From the NCBI RefSeq assembly GCF_022809125.1, contig NZ_JALGBI010000001.1:1240001-1304000 (forward strand): DNA of 64,000 nucleotides, in the 5' to 3' direction. The stretch comes from Variovorax terrae. Its GTDB lineage: Bacteria; Pseudomonadota; Gammaproteobacteria; Burkholderiales; Burkholderiaceae_C. Below are positions 39,002-48,161 of this stretch, in pieces. Under the pieces are notes generated by a model. The model worked only from the letters and a program-made list of their open reading frames with translations, did not search any database and was not told the DNA's origin. The translations under genes were made by a program, and so were the position numbers. Every line of letters begins with the position of its first letter. Position 1 is the stretch's first letter.

Positions 39002-39958
39002 ATGAAAAAGCTGCTTTCAGTGCTGGCGCTCGGCGCCGCCCTGGCCGCGCCGGCCCAGGCCTGGCCGGACAAGACGATGACCCTGATCGTGCCGTTCCCG
39101 CCCGGCGGCTCCACCGACACGCTGGCGCGCTCGCTCGCACCCAAGCTGCAGGAGAAGCTCGGCCAGACCTTCATCGTGGACAACAGGGCGGGCGCCACCG
39201 GCACCATCGGTGCCACCCAGGTCAAGCGCGCTCCGGCGGACGGCTACACGCTGCTGGTGACCTCGCTCGGGCCGCTGGTGATCGCGCCCCACCTGATGAA
39301 GGGCCTGGCCTACGACGCGGGCAAGGATTTCGACCTGCTCACGGTGGCCGTGCAGGCGCCCAACGTGCTGGTCGTGCCGGCCGCGTCGCCCTACAAGTCG
39401 CTGGCCGAGCTGGTGTCCGCCGAAAAGGCCACGCCGGACAAGCTGACCTTTGCCTCCTCGGGCAACGGCTCGTCGGACCACCTGACGGCGGAGCTGTTCT
39501 GGCTGCAAAGCGGAGCCTCGGGCGTGCACGTGCCCTACAAGGGCGGCGCGCCGGCCATCTCCGACCTGCTGGGCGGGCAGGTGAACGCCTCGTTCCAGAA
39601 CATCAACGCGGTGCTGCCGCACATCAAGGCCGGCAAGCTGCGGGTGCTGGCCATCACCAGCGACAAGCGCTCGCCGCTGCTGCCGCAGGTGCCGACCATG
39701 GCCGAGGCCGGCGTCAAGGGCGTCGAGGTCTATTCTTGGCAGGCCGTGGTGGCGCCGCGCGGCCTGCCGCCGGAGGTGAAGGCCAGGCTGCATGCCGCGC
39801 TGGTGGCGGCGTTGAACGACCCGCAGCTCAGGCAGAAGTTCGTCGATGTCGGCTTCGAGATCGTGGCCAGCACGCCCGAGCAGTTCGCGGCGTTCCAGCA
39901 GCAGGAGTCGGCACGCTGGAAGCAGATCATCGAGCAGCGCAAGATCAGCGCAGACTGA
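39002..39958 (+). CDS. Bug/TctC-family periplasmic receptor
   Basis: A 318-residue receptor with an 18-20 residue signal peptide ending AAPAQA, then [40 protein letters not shown] and [18 protein letters not shown]. It lies between kdgD (37-bp gap) and gudD (20-bp gap), clearly within the same operon. The cluster therefore encodes Bug receptors besides the TRAP system, perhaps for aldarates, but the ligand cannot be read. Confidence 0.88.
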   Translation: MKKLLSVLALGAALAAPAQAWPDKTMTLIVPFPPGGSTDTLARSLAPKLQEKLGQTFIVDNRAGATGTIGATQVKRAPADGYTLLVTSLGPLVIAPHLMKGLAYDAGKDFDLLTVAVQAPNVLVVPAASPYKSLAELVSAEKATPDKLTFASSGNGSSDHLTAELFWLQSGASGVHVPYKGGAPAISDLLGGQVNASFQNINAVLPHIKAGKLRVLAITSDKRSPLLPQVPTMAEAGVKGVEVYSWQAVVAPRGLPPEVKARLHAALVAALNDPQLRQKFVDVGFEIVASTPEQFAAFQQQESARWKQIIEQRKISAD

Positions 39959-39978
39959 AACCCCAGGAGATGCAACCC

Positions 39979-41313
39979 ATGACTGCTTCCGCGACACCGG
40001 TCATCACCGGCCTGCGCGTCATTCCCGTGGCGGGCCACGACAGCATGCTGCTGAACCTGTCGGGCGCGCATGGCCCCTTCTTCACCCGCAACCTCCTGAT
40101 CCTCTCCGACAACGCCGGCCGGACCGGCGTCGGCGAGGTGCCGGGCGGCGAGAAGATCCGCGCCACGCTGGAGGATGCCGCCGAACTGGTGGTCGGCCAG
40201 CCGATCGGGCAGGTCCAGCGCATCCTGCAGGCGATGCAGGCGCGCTTTGCCGACCGCGACAGCGGCGGCCGCGGCCTGCAGACCTTCGACCTGCGCGTCG
40301 CCATCCATGCGGTGACCGCGGTGGAGAGCGCGCTGCTCGACCTGCTTGGCCAGTTTCTCGGCGTGCCGGTGGCCGCGCTGCTCGGCGAAGGCCAGCAGCG
40401 CGAGCGCGTGCAGATGCTCGGCTACCTGTTCTACATCGGCGACCGGCGCCGCACCGACCTGGCCTACCGCAGCGAGCCGGAGGCCTCCGATGCCTGGCAG
40501 CGCCTGCGCCACGAGGCCGCGCTCACGCCCGAGGCCATCGTGCGGCTGGCCGAGGCGGCCCAGGCGCGCTATGGTTTCCAGGATTTCAAGCTCAAGGGCG
40601 GCGTGCTGCGCGGCGAGCAGGAGGTGGAGGCCATCGTTGCGCTGCACGAGCGCTTTCCCGAAGCGCGCATCACGCTCGACCCGAACGGCGGCTGGCTGCT
40701 GCAGGACGCGATCCGCCTGATGCGCGACATGCGCGGCGTGGTCGCCTACGCCGAGGACCCGTGCGGCGCCGAGGGCGGCTTCTCCGGCCGCGAGGTGATG
40801 GCCGAATTCCGGCGCGCCACCGGCCTGCCGACGGCCACCAACATGGTCGCCACCGACTGGCGCCAGATGGCGCACGCGCTGTCGCTGCAGAGCGTGGACA
40901 TTCCGCTGGCCGACCCGCATTTCTGGACCATGGCCGGTTCGGTGCGCGTGGCGCAGACCTGCCGTGACTGGGGGCTGACCTGGGGCTCGCACTCGAACAA
41001 CCACTTCGACGTCTCGCTGGCGATGTTCACCCAGGTCGGCGCCGCCGCGCCCGGGCGCGTCACCGCGATCGACACGCACTGGATCTGGCAGGACGGCCAG
41101 CGCCTGACCCGGGAGCCGCTGCAGATCGTGGACGGCTACGTGCAGGTGCCGGCCAAGCCGGGCCTGGGGATCGAGCTCGACATGGCCGAAGTGGAGAAGG
41201 CGCATCAGCTCTACCTGCAGCACGGCCTTGGTGCCCGCGACGACGCGGCGGCGATGCAGTACCTGATTCCGGGCTGGACTTTTGACAACAAGCGCCCCTG
41301 CATGGAGCGCTGA
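39979..41313 (+). CDS. gudD: Glucarate dehydratase
   Basis: A 444-residue enolase-superfamily dehydratase turning D-glucarate (or L-idarate) into 5-dehydro-4-deoxyglucarate. The catalytic motif KLK (204-206), metal ligands in LDPNGGW (D234) and AYAEDPCG (E259), N288 in ATNMV, and the base H338 in [10 protein letters not shown] match the E. coli enzyme's residues and length (446). An AGGAGA 8 bp upstream supports the ATG at 39979 over an ATG three codons earlier. Confidence 0.95.
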   Translation: MTASATPVITGLRVIPVAGHDSMLLNLSGAHGPFFTRNLLILSDNAGRTGVGEVPGGEKIRATLEDAAELVVGQPIGQVQRILQAMQARFADRDSGGRGLQTFDLRVAIHAVTAVESALLDLLGQFLGVPVAALLGEGQQRERVQMLGYLFYIGDRRRTDLAYRSEPEASDAWQRLRHEAALTPEAIVRLAEAAQARYGFQDFKLKGGVLRGEQEVEAIVALHERFPEARITLDPNGGWLLQDAIRLMRDMRGVVAYAEDPCGAEGGFSGREVMAEFRRATGLPTATNMVATDWRQMAHALSLQSVDIPLADPHFWTMAGSVRVAQTCRDWGLTWGSHSNNHFDVSLAMFTQVGAAAPGRVTAIDTHWIWQDGQRLTREPLQIVDGYVQVPAKPGLGIELDMAEVEKAHQLYLQHGLGARDDAAAMQYLIPGWTFDNKRPCMER

Positions 41314-41331
41314 GACTGGATGGAGCAAACA

Positions 41332-42774
41332 ATGACGTTCAAGAACCTCATCAACGGCGAATGGACCGATGGCGCGCGTACCACGCGCAACATCAACCCC
41401 TCGGACACGCGCGACCTGGTGGGCGAGTACGCCCAGGCCGATGCCGCCCAGGCGCGCGAGGCCGTGGCGGCCGCGCGCGCGGCCTTCGGCGCGTGGTCGC
41501 AGAGCACGCCGCAGCAGCGCTTCGACATCCTCGACACCGCCGGCAGCGAGATCCTGGCGCGGCGCCAGGAACTGGGCGACCTGCTGGCACGCGAGGAGGG
41601 CAAGACCCTGCCCGAGGCCATCGGCGAGGTCGTGCGTGCCGGCAACATTTTCAAGTTCTTCGCCGGCGAGGCGCTGCGCCTGGGCGGCGAGGTCGTGCCG
41701 TCCGTGCGGCCTGGCGTGGGCGTGGAGGTGACGCGCGAGGCGCTCGGCGTGGTCGGCCTGATCACGCCGTGGAACTTCCCGATCGCGATTCCGGCCTGGA
41801 AGCTGGCGCCCGCGCTGGCCTGTGGCAACACCGTGGTGATGAAGCCGGCCGACCTCGTGCCCGGCTCGGCCTGGGCGCTGGCCGACATCCTGCAGCGCGC
41901 CGGGCTGCCCCCAGGCGTGTTCAACCTCGTCATGGGGCGCGGCTCGGAGGTGGGCGCCGTGCTGCTGGACGACCCGCGCGTGGACGCCATCAGCTTCACC
42001 GGCTCGGTCGCCACCGGGCAGAAGGTGGCGGCGGCCTGCGTGGCGCGCCTGGCCAAGTTCCAGCTCGAGATGGGCGGCAAGAACCCGTTCGTGGTGCTCG
42101 ACGATGCCGACCTCGGCGTGGCCGTGAACTGCGCCGTCAACAGCGGCTTCTTCTCCACCGGCCAGCGCTGCACCGCGTCCTCGCGCGTGATCGTGACCGA
42201 AGGCATCCACGACCGCTTCGTCGCCGCCATGGCCGAGCGCATGAAGACGCTGAAGGTGGACGATGCGCGCAAGCCCGGCACCGACATCGGCCCGGTGGTG
42301 GACGAACGGCAGCTCGCGCAGGACCTGGAGTACATCGCCATCGGCCAGGGCGAGGGCGCGCGGCTGGTGGCCGGCGGCCAGGCACAGGCGCACAACGCCG
42401 ACGGCGCGCCGGGCTTCTACCTCGCGCCGGCGCTGTTCAGCGAGACCACGCCCGCGATGCGCATCAACCGCGAGGAAATCTTCGGCCCCGTGGTCAGCGT
42501 GTTGCGCGCGAAGAACTACGAGGAGGCCCTGGCGCTCGCCAACGACACGCCGTTCGGCCTGGCCGGCGGCATCGCCACCACCTCGCTCAAGCACGCCACG
42601 CACTTCAAGCGCCATGCCCAGGTCGGCATGGCGATGGTCAACCTGCCGACCGCGGGCGTGGACTACCACGTGCCCTTCGGCGGCCGCAAGGGCTCGAGCT
42701 ACGGCGCGCGCGAGCAGGGCCGCTACGCGGCCGAGTTCTACACCACGGTGAAGACGGCCTACACGCAGGCTTGA
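41332..42774 (+). CDS. 2,5-dioxovalerate (alpha-ketoglutarate semialdehyde) dehydrogenase
   Basis: A 480-residue NAD(P) aldehyde dehydrogenase. It has TPWNFPIAIPAWKLAPAL, the catalytic glutamate E246 in LEMGGKNP and catalytic cysteine C280 in GQRCTASS. As the last gene of the plus-strand uronate operon it is expected to oxidise 2,5-dioxopentanoate from KdgD to 2-oxoglutarate. GGAG 6 bp upstream favours the ATG at 41332 over one four codons earlier. Specificity is from context; the KGSADH type is consistent with the sequence. Confidence 0.9.
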   Translation: MTFKNLINGEWTDGARTTRNINPSDTRDLVGEYAQADAAQAREAVAAARAAFGAWSQSTPQQRFDILDTAGSEILARRQELGDLLAREEGKTLPEAIGEVVRAGNIFKFFAGEALRLGGEVVPSVRPGVGVEVTREALGVVGLITPWNFPIAIPAWKLAPALACGNTVVMKPADLVPGSAWALADILQRAGLPPGVFNLVMGRGSEVGAVLLDDPRVDAISFTGSVATGQKVAAACVARLAKFQLEMGGKNPFVVLDDADLGVAVNCAVNSGFFSTGQRCTASSRVIVTEGIHDRFVAAMAERMKTLKVDDARKPGTDIGPVVDERQLAQDLEYIAIGQGEGARLVAGGQAQAHNADGAPGFYLAPALFSETTPAMRINREEIFGPVVSVLRAKNYEEALALANDTPFGLAGGIATTSLKHATHFKRHAQVGMAMVNLPTAGVDYHVPFGGRKGSSYGAREQGRYAAEFYTTVKTAYTQA

Positions 42775-42984
42775 AGCGGCGGTCGGGCCCCTGGACGGCC
42801 GGCTGGCGGGCGGGGGCTTGGCAGAGCCATGGCGCCATGCCTTGCCTCAGCCGGCGCGGCCTCGGCGGCTCGCTCCATCCGCGGGCGGGGACCGGCGCGA
42901 CAACAGGCGCTTGAACGGCCAGAGTGGTCGGCGGGAGGGCAACGGGTTAGACTGGTTTCGTCTGGTGACACCAGGGAGGCCGAC

Positions 42985-43128
42985 GTGGCAATACACGGGG
43001 ATGCTGATGGCGTGCGCCGCACGGCGGGGTGCAGCGCCTCTTTTCCGGGCGCGGGCATCGACCGGCTGCCCGGCGGCAAGGCCCCGATCCGGACCGGCTG
43101 GTTCGCCAACCTGGTGCGGGTGTTCTGA
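42985..43128 (+). CDS. Possible 47-residue small protein
   Basis: In the 426-bp gap between aldehyde dehydrogenase and serine hydrolase (42775-43200), a GTG preceded by AGGGAGG opens a 47-codon frame (VAIHGDADGVRRTAGC near its start, GWFANLVRVF at its end). A short hairpin CTGGT/ACCAG lies just upstream. I recognise no family, and composition is ordinary for noncoding high-GC DNA, so it may not be real. The rest of this gap shows no gene or repeat to me. Confidence 0.2.
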   Translation: MAIHGDADGVRRTAGCSASFPGAGIDRLPGGKAPIRTGWFANLVRVF

Positions 43129-43200
43129 TGCGCAGCCGCCATCCGAGGCGCCGCCCGCCGTTCCCTCCGACCCATCCCCCCTCCCAAGGAGAAGCCCGCC

Positions 43201-44547
43201 ATGAACCGTTTTCCTTTCTCCCGGCGCCTGGTCCACGCGGCCTGCTGCCTGGCGCTGGCCTCGGGCGCCATGGTGCCTGAGGCCCGGGCGGCCGGCCCCG
43301 CCGCCAGCTACCCCGATGCCACGGCCAGCGATCCCGCGAAGCTGGGCTGGATGGTCGGCTCGCCGCCGCCGGCCGACCGCACGCTGCGCTTCGACGACGG
43401 CAGCTACTTCCAGTTTCCGGCGATGCGCTGGAGCGTGTCGAACTTCCGCCAGCTCATGCCCACGGTCAACGTCTCGCGCGGGCTGGGCGCGCCGGTGCCG
43501 CTGCCCCGCGCGCTGCGCACCGACATCGACGCGGTGCGCTTCACGCCGATCGGTGCCAGCGCGCCCATGACCTGGGCCGAGTCGCTGGCCGCCAACTACA
43601 CCGACGGCATCGTGGTGCTGCACCGCGGGCGCATCGTCTACGAGCGCTATGCCGGCGTGCTGAAGGCGGACGGCCAGCACGGCGCGATGTCGGTCACCAA
43701 GTCGGTGACCGGAACGCTGGGCGCGATGCTGGTGGCCGAAGGCCGGCTCGACCCCGCCAGGCGGGTGGCCGACTACGTGCCCGAGCTGGCCGCGTCGGCC
43801 TTCGGCAACGCCACCGTGCGCCAGGTGCTGGACATGACGACGGGGCTCCAGTACAGCGAGGACTACGCCGACCCGAAGGCCGAGGTCTGGGCCTATTCGC
43901 AGGCCGGCAGCCCCCTGCCCAAGCCCAAGGACTACACCGGCCCGCGCAGCTACTACGAGTACCTGCAGACGGTGCAGCCGCAGGGGCAGCACGGCGAGGC
44001 CTTTGCCTACAAGACCGTCAACTCCGACGTATTGGGCTGGGTGATCTCGCGCGTGACCGGCCGCAGCGTGGCCGAGCTGCTGTCCGAGCGCATCTGGCAG
44101 CGCCTGGGCGCCGAGCAGGATGCCTACATGACGGTCGATTCCATCGGCACCCCGTTCGCTGGCGGCGGCCTGAACACGGGCCTGCGCGACCTGGCGCGCT
44201 TTGGCGAGATGCTGCGCAACAACGGTCGCTTTCGCGGGCAGCAGATCCTGCCCAAGGCGGTGGTGGACGACATCCGCGGCGGCGGCGACAAGGCCGCCTT
44301 CGCCAAGGCCGGCTACGAGCTGCTGCAGGGCTGGAGCTACCGCGACATGTGGTGGGTCACGCACAACGACCACGGCGCCTTCATGGCGCGCGGCGTGCAC
44401 GGCCAGCGCATCTACGTCGACCCGAAGGCCGAGATGGTGATCGCGCGCTACGCCTCGCACCCCGTGGCGAGCAACGCCGCCAACGACCCGACGACGCTGC
44501 CGGCGTTCGAGGCCCTGGCCCGGCACCTGATGTCGAAGCCGCGCTGA
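43201..44547 (+). CDS. Exported serine hydrolase (beta-lactamase class C / 6-aminohexanoate-dimer hydrolase type)
   Basis: A 448-residue protein with signal peptide ending PEARA (residue 30). The serine-lysine pair S164-xx-K167 (SVTK) and Y270-K-T-V-N274 correspond to the SxxK and YxN elements of class C beta-lactamases, DD-peptidases and NylB-type esterases/amidases; ATVRQVLDMTTGLQYSEDY is typical of the esterase-like branch. Substrate unknown; a role in antibiotic resistance should not be assumed. It is a single gene on the plus strand, convergent with the MetE-like gene, the two separated by a hairpin terminator. Confidence 0.85.
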   Translation: MNRFPFSRRLVHAACCLALASGAMVPEARAAGPAASYPDATASDPAKLGWMVGSPPPADRTLRFDDGSYFQFPAMRWSVSNFRQLMPTVNVSRGLGAPVPLPRALRTDIDAVRFTPIGASAPMTWAESLAANYTDGIVVLHRGRIVYERYAGVLKADGQHGAMSVTKSVTGTLGAMLVAEGRLDPARRVADYVPELAASAFGNATVRQVLDMTTGLQYSEDYADPKAEVWAYSQAGSPLPKPKDYTGPRSYYEYLQTVQPQGQHGEAFAYKTVNSDVLGWVISRVTGRSVAELLSERIWQRLGAEQDAYMTVDSIGTPFAGGGLNTGLRDLARFGEMLRNNGRFRGQQILPKAVVDDIRGGGDKAAFAKAGYELLQGWSYRDMWWVTHNDHGAFMARGVHGQRIYVDPKAEMVIARYASHPVASNAANDPTTLPAFEALARHLMSKPR

Positions 44548-44583
44548 GGCATTTTGGCGCTCTCGAATCGGATTTGCAAATGA

Positions 44584-44616
44584 AAACGACCGCAGGTCCA
44601 GGTCCTGCGGTCGTTT
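44584..44616. terminator. Bidirectional hairpin terminator derived from a 44-bp repeat copy
   Basis: AAACGACCGCAGG and CCTGCGGTCGTTT form a perfect 13-bp stem with a 7-base loop between convergent genes. The A/T edges give short U-runs in both directions. Its right half is the tail of the repeat copy at 44593-44636. Confidence 0.8.
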
Positions 44617-44636
44617 CTTGCTATTGAATCTATAGC
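44593..44636 (-). repeat. 44-bp bipartite repeat, copy 6
   Basis: On the minus strand: head GCTAT-AGATTCA-ATAGC, spacer AAG, tail beginning AAACGACCGCAGG. It overlaps the terminator stem and ends 13 bp from the MetE-like stop codon. Confidence 0.85.
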
Positions 44637-44649
44637 GACTATCGGAGGC

Positions 44650-45765
44650 TCAGGCCGTGCCCCAGACCTCGCGCGCGGTCTCGATCACCAGGCGCAGCTT
44701 GTCGCGCTGGGCTTCCACCGCGATGTCGTTGCCGTGCACAGTGCTGGAGAAGCCGCACTGCGGCGACAGCGCGAGCTGCTCCAGCGGCGCGTAGCGCGCG
44801 GCCTCGTCGATGCGGCGCTTGAGGTCGTCCTTGTCTTCCATCTGGCCGAACTTGGTGGTCACCAGGCCCAGCACCACGGTCTTGCCCTTGGGCAGGTAGC
44901 GCAGGGGCTTGAAGTCGCCGCTGCGGTCGTCGTCGTATTCGAGGAAGTAGGCATCGAGGTCCATTTCCTTGAGCAGGGCCTCGGCCACCGGCTCGTAGTT
45001 GCCGGCGGCGGCGTGCGTGCTCTTGAAGTTGCCGCGGCACAGGTGCATGGCCAGCAGCATGCCGGCGGGCTTCTGCGCCACCACCTTGTTGATGAAGGCG
45101 GCGTAGCGGTGCGGCAGCTCGTTCGGGTCGTCGCCGCGCTGGCGGGCGGCCTCGCGCATCTTCTCGTCGCACAGGTAGGCCAGGTTGGTGTCGTCCATCT
45201 GCACATAGGTGCAGCCGGCGGCGGCCAAGCTGCGCAGCTCGTCGCCGTAGGCCTTGGCCACGTCGTCGTAGAACACAGGGTCGAGCTCGGGATAGGCGTC
45301 CTTGCTGATGCCGGCGCGCCCGCCGCGGAAGTGCAGCATGGTGGGCGAGGGGATGGTGACCTTGGGCGTGTGGCCGGCACCGACCTGGCTCTTGAGGTAC
45401 TGGAAGTCGGCGAGCTGGATGTCCTTGGCGTGGCGCACCTTGTCGATCACGCGCATCACGGGCGGTGCCAGTTCTTCGGTGCCGTCGGGCTTGCGGATGG
45501 TGACCGGGATGTCGGTCTTCACGCCGCCGAGCTGTTCGAGGAAGTCGATGTGGAAATAGGTGCGGCGGAACTCGCCGTCGGTGATGCTTTTGAGGCCCAC
45601 GTCCTCCTGGAACTTCACGATCTCGGTGATGGCCTTGTCTTCGACGGCGCGCAGCTGCTCGGGCGTGATGTCGCCGCGGGCTTTCTGCTCGCGCGCCTCG
45701 AGCAGGTACTTGGGGCGCAGGAAGCTGCCGACATGGTCGTAGCGGGCGGGGAGTTGTTGGGTCAT
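44650..45765 (-). CDS. MetE C-terminal-domain-like methyltransferase (YxjG-type)
   Basis: A 371-residue protein resembling the catalytic half of cobalamin-independent methionine synthase. DHVGSFLRP at the N-terminus, DGEFRRTYFH, YVQMDDTNLAYL, LAMHLCRGNFKS and the C-terminal LALSPQCGFSST supply the zinc/homocysteine-type H-x-C and Cys residues. It lacks the MetE N-terminal half, so it is not a complete MetE. It lies 101 bp after vanB on the same strand. A link to C1 or methyl transfer after vanillate demethylation is possible but unproven. Confidence 0.82.
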   Translation of the reverse strand: MTQQLPARYDHVGSFLRPKYLLEAREQKARGDITPEQLRAVEDKAITEIVKFQEDVGLKSITDGEFRRTYFHIDFLEQLGGVKTDIPVTIRKPDGTEELAPPVMRVIDKVRHAKDIQLADFQYLKSQVGAGHTPKVTIPSPTMLHFRGGRAGISKDAYPELDPVFYDDVAKAYGDELRSLAAAGCTYVQMDDTNLAYLCDEKMREAARQRGDDPNELPHRYAAFINKVVAQKPAGMLLAMHLCRGNFKSTHAAAGNYEPVAEALLKEMDLDAYFLEYDDDRSGDFKPLRYLPKGKTVVLGLVTTKFGQMEDKDDLKRRIDEAARYAPLEQLALSPQCGFSSTVHGNDIAVEAQRDKLRLVIETAREVWGTA

Positions 45766-45866
45766 GCGAGGTCTCCGTTGGGTGGTCGGTCGGTTCGGGC
45801 GATGATGTTAGAGCATCTTTTCCGGTGCGGCCTGCGTGCCGAACCCGAGGAATGCTTTTGTATGGA

Positions 45867-46823
45867 TCACAGGTCCAGCACCAGCAGCCGGCTCTTGGCG
45901 CGCGAGCAGCAGGGTGTGAACTGGTCGTTCTTCGCGCGCTCCTCGTCGGTGAAGTACATGTCCTGGTGGTCGGGCTCGCCTTCGAGCACGCGCGTGATGC
46001 AGGTGCCGCACACGCCCTGCTCGCAAGAGGTGAGGATCTCGATGCCGTGCTGCTGCAGCGCCTGCACCACCGTCTGGTCCGGCGCGATGGCGTAGACCTT
46101 GCCGGTGCTGGCGATCTTGACCTCGAAGCCGGCGTCGCCCGCCGTGTCGCGCGGCGCGGCGCCAAAGTATTCGAGGTGGATCTGTTCGCTGCCCCAGCCC
46201 AGGGCCTTGGCCGTGCCGACCACATGCTCTATGAAGCCGGCCGGCCCGCAGACGTAGAGCTGGGTGCCGGCCTCGGGCTGCGCGATCTCGCGCGCGAGAT
46301 CGAGCTTCTGCGCCGCCGGGCCGTCGTCGAAGTGGAACTGCACGCGGTCCGCATAGGCGGCGGCGCCGATCTGCGCGTGGAACGCGGTGCGCTCGGCCGA
46401 GCGCGTGCAGTAGTGCAGCCGGAAGTCGGCGCCGATCTCGGCCAGCCGTTCGGCCATGCACAGCAGCGGCGTGACGCCGATGCCGCCCGCGAACAGCAGC
46501 GTGCGCTGGGCATGCTGGAGCGGGAAGTGGTTGCGCGGCTCGCTGATCTGCAGCAGGTCGCCCTCATGCACCGCGTCGTGCATGCCGGTGGAGCCGCCGC
46601 GCGAGGCCGCGTCGCGCAGCACGGCGATGCGGTAGCGGTGCTGTTCGGTCGAGGCGTTGCACAGCGAGTACTGCCGCGTCAGCCCGCCGGGCACCTGCAC
46701 GTCGATGTGCGAGCCCGCGCTGAAAGCGGGCAGCGGTTTGCCGTCGAGGCTGGCGAGCTCGAAGCCGCAGATGTCCTGCGCTTCCTGGATCTTGCGGACG
46801 ACCCGGACCTGGAGTGTGTTCAT
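45867..46823 (-). CDS. vanB: Vanillate O-demethylase reductase subunit
   Basis: A 318-residue phthalate-dioxygenase-reductase-type protein: flavin domain (RQYSLCN around 70, where VanB-type reductases bind FMN), NAD domain (LFAGGIGVTPLLCM about 110-123, YVCGPAGFIEHV) and C-terminal plant-type 2Fe-2S ferredoxin (CEQGVCGTC plus a distal Cys in FTPCCSRA). It passes electrons from NADH to VanA. The gene starts 5 bp after the vanA stop. Confidence 0.93.
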   Translation of the reverse strand: MNTLQVRVVRKIQEAQDICGFELASLDGKPLPAFSAGSHIDVQVPGGLTRQYSLCNASTEQHRYRIAVLRDAASRGGSTGMHDAVHEGDLLQISEPRNHFPLQHAQRTLLFAGGIGVTPLLCMAERLAEIGADFRLHYCTRSAERTAFHAQIGAAAYADRVQFHFDDGPAAQKLDLAREIAQPEAGTQLYVCGPAGFIEHVVGTAKALGWGSEQIHLEYFGAAPRDTAGDAGFEVKIASTGKVYAIAPDQTVVQALQQHGIEILTSCEQGVCGTCITRVLEGEPDHQDMYFTDEERAKNDQFTPCCSRAKSRLLVLDL

Positions 46824-46828
46824 GGCGT

Positions 46829-47902
46829 TCAGGCGGCTCGCGCCAGGGCTGCCGCCTGCGCGGGCGGCTGTTGCGGGAGCTGCTCCTGCGCGAGCAGGCG
46901 GTCGAGGATGCGGCGCGACTGCACGCCGCCGGCGTCGATGTTGAGCATCAGCAGCTTGCGCTGGGGGTGCAGGTCGAGGTTGCGCTGCTGCGCTTCCAGC
47001 ACCTCGGTGTCTTCGGCGAACACCTGGCCCTGGCCTTCGCGGATCTCGGCGGTGAGCGCCTGGTCCTTCACGTTGAAGTTGCGCGCCATGCCCCAGAAGT
47101 ACCACATGCTCTTCTCGGTCTCGGGCGTGATGAAGTCCACCACGATGCTGGAGACCTTGTCCTTCGGGTCGGCGTGGTAGCCGCCCTTGCCGGCCAGCGC
47201 CACGCCCACCTCGATCATCACGTGGCTCGGCGGGGAGAAGTGGCAGACCTGCCAGCGGTCCACCGGCTGGTCGTCGGGCAGGCCGTTGCCGCGCAGGTTG
47301 GCCTGCCAGAACGGCGGTGCCATCACGTTGTCCATGAAGCGGCTGGTGATGACGTGGTCGCCCTCGGTCTTGGTCGTGACCGGCGCCTCGTCGATCTCCT
47401 TCTGGCCGATGCTGCTGGCGTGCACGTAGGTCTCGTGCGTGAGGTCCATCAGGTTGTCGATCATGAGGCGGTAGTCGGCCTTCACGTGGTACAGGCCGCC
47501 GGCATAGGCCCAGTCGGGGCTCTCGGCCCATTCGAGGTGGTGGATCTTGGCCGGGTCGGCCAGCGCGGCATCGCCGGTCCAGACCCAGATGAAGCCGTAG
47601 CGCTCGGCCACGGGGTAGCTGCGGATGCGCGGGAAGCCGCCGACGCGCTGGCCGGGCATGGAGACGGTCTTGCCCTCGCAGCCCATGGTCAGGCCGTGGT
47701 AGCCGCACACGAGGTGGCCGTCACAGACCTTGCCGAGCGAGAGCGGGGCGCCGCGGTGGGGGCAGAAGTCCTCGAGCGCGGCGACCCGGCCTTCGGCGCC
47801 GCGGAAGAACACGATCTTCTCGCCACAGATCTGGCGGCCCAGCGGCTTGTCGGCGATGTCGTCGGGGGTGCAGGCAACGTACCAGGTATTTTTGGGGAAC
47901 AT
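46829..47902 (-). CDS. vanA: Vanillate O-demethylase oxygenase subunit
   Basis: A 357-residue Rieske non-haem iron oxygenase demethylating vanillate to protocatechuate with release of formaldehyde. MFPKNTWYVACTPDDI is the typical VanA start; Rieske ligands are C47, H49, C66, H69 and the mononuclear iron motif is in DNLMDLTHETYVHAS. An AGGAG six bases upstream favours the ATG at 47902 over the one two codons earlier. It is divergent from vanR across an AT-rich 259-bp region with two TGTATACA palindromes. It would consume vanillate made by the ferulate cluster at 10.8-24.3 kb. Confidence 0.94.
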   Translation of the reverse strand: MFPKNTWYVACTPDDIADKPLGRQICGEKIVFFRGAEGRVAALEDFCPHRGAPLSLGKVCDGHLVCGYHGLTMGCEGKTVSMPGQRVGGFPRIRSYPVAERYGFIWVWTGDAALADPAKIHHLEWAESPDWAYAGGLYHVKADYRLMIDNLMDLTHETYVHASSIGQKEIDEAPVTTKTEGDHVITSRFMDNVMAPPFWQANLRGNGLPDDQPVDRWQVCHFSPPSHVMIEVGVALAGKGGYHADPKDKVSSIVVDFITPETEKSMWYFWGMARNFNVKDQALTAEIREGQGQVFAEDTEVLEAQQRNLDLHPQRKLLMLNIDAGGVQSRRILDRLLAQEQLPQQPPAQAAALARAA

Positions 47903-48012
47903 GTTCATCTCCTAGGGGCGCATGAAGGGCAGGGGGCGAATCGGAATCTGGGCGGGCTTTGGCGGGTTGTCCACCTTGGCGCGCGAGCCGATTATGCAAA
48001 AAATCCGAATTA

Positions 48013-48022
48013 ATGTATACAT
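48013..48022. promoter_or_regulatory. Candidate VanR operator 1
   Basis: ATGTATACAT is a perfect 10-bp palindrome in the AT-rich vanA-vanR intergenic region, 111 bp upstream of the vanA start. The core TGTATACA recurs at 48121-48128. Confidence 0.65.
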
Positions 48023-48120
48023 CAAGAATCCCGATAACTCAAAAACTGACCAGGAAATAGGGGTTTTAGAGCTAATTTTGAGAGGAAACGTCGAATATTT
48101 GTTGATTTTTAGTTGAGTTG

Positions 48121-48128
48121 TGTATACA
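48121..48128. promoter_or_regulatory. Candidate VanR operator 2
   Basis: TGTATACA palindrome, 33 bp upstream of the vanR start. Centre-to-centre distance to operator 1 is 107 bp, about ten helical turns, which would suit looping or cooperative repression. Confidence 0.6.
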
Positions 48129-48161
48129 TATGGAATGCAGCAATGTGTTAAAAACCACCCC

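Noticed and set aside
43201..44547. Annotating the serine hydrolase as an antibiotic-resistance beta-lactamase
   Set aside because: Motifs fit the broader class C / NylB / esterase superfamily, and nothing in sequence or context indicates beta-lactam hydrolysis.
44650..45765. Calling the MetE-like gene metE
   Set aside because: It has only the C-terminal half of MetE and diverges from it, so methionine synthase function with the standard methyl donor is not supported.
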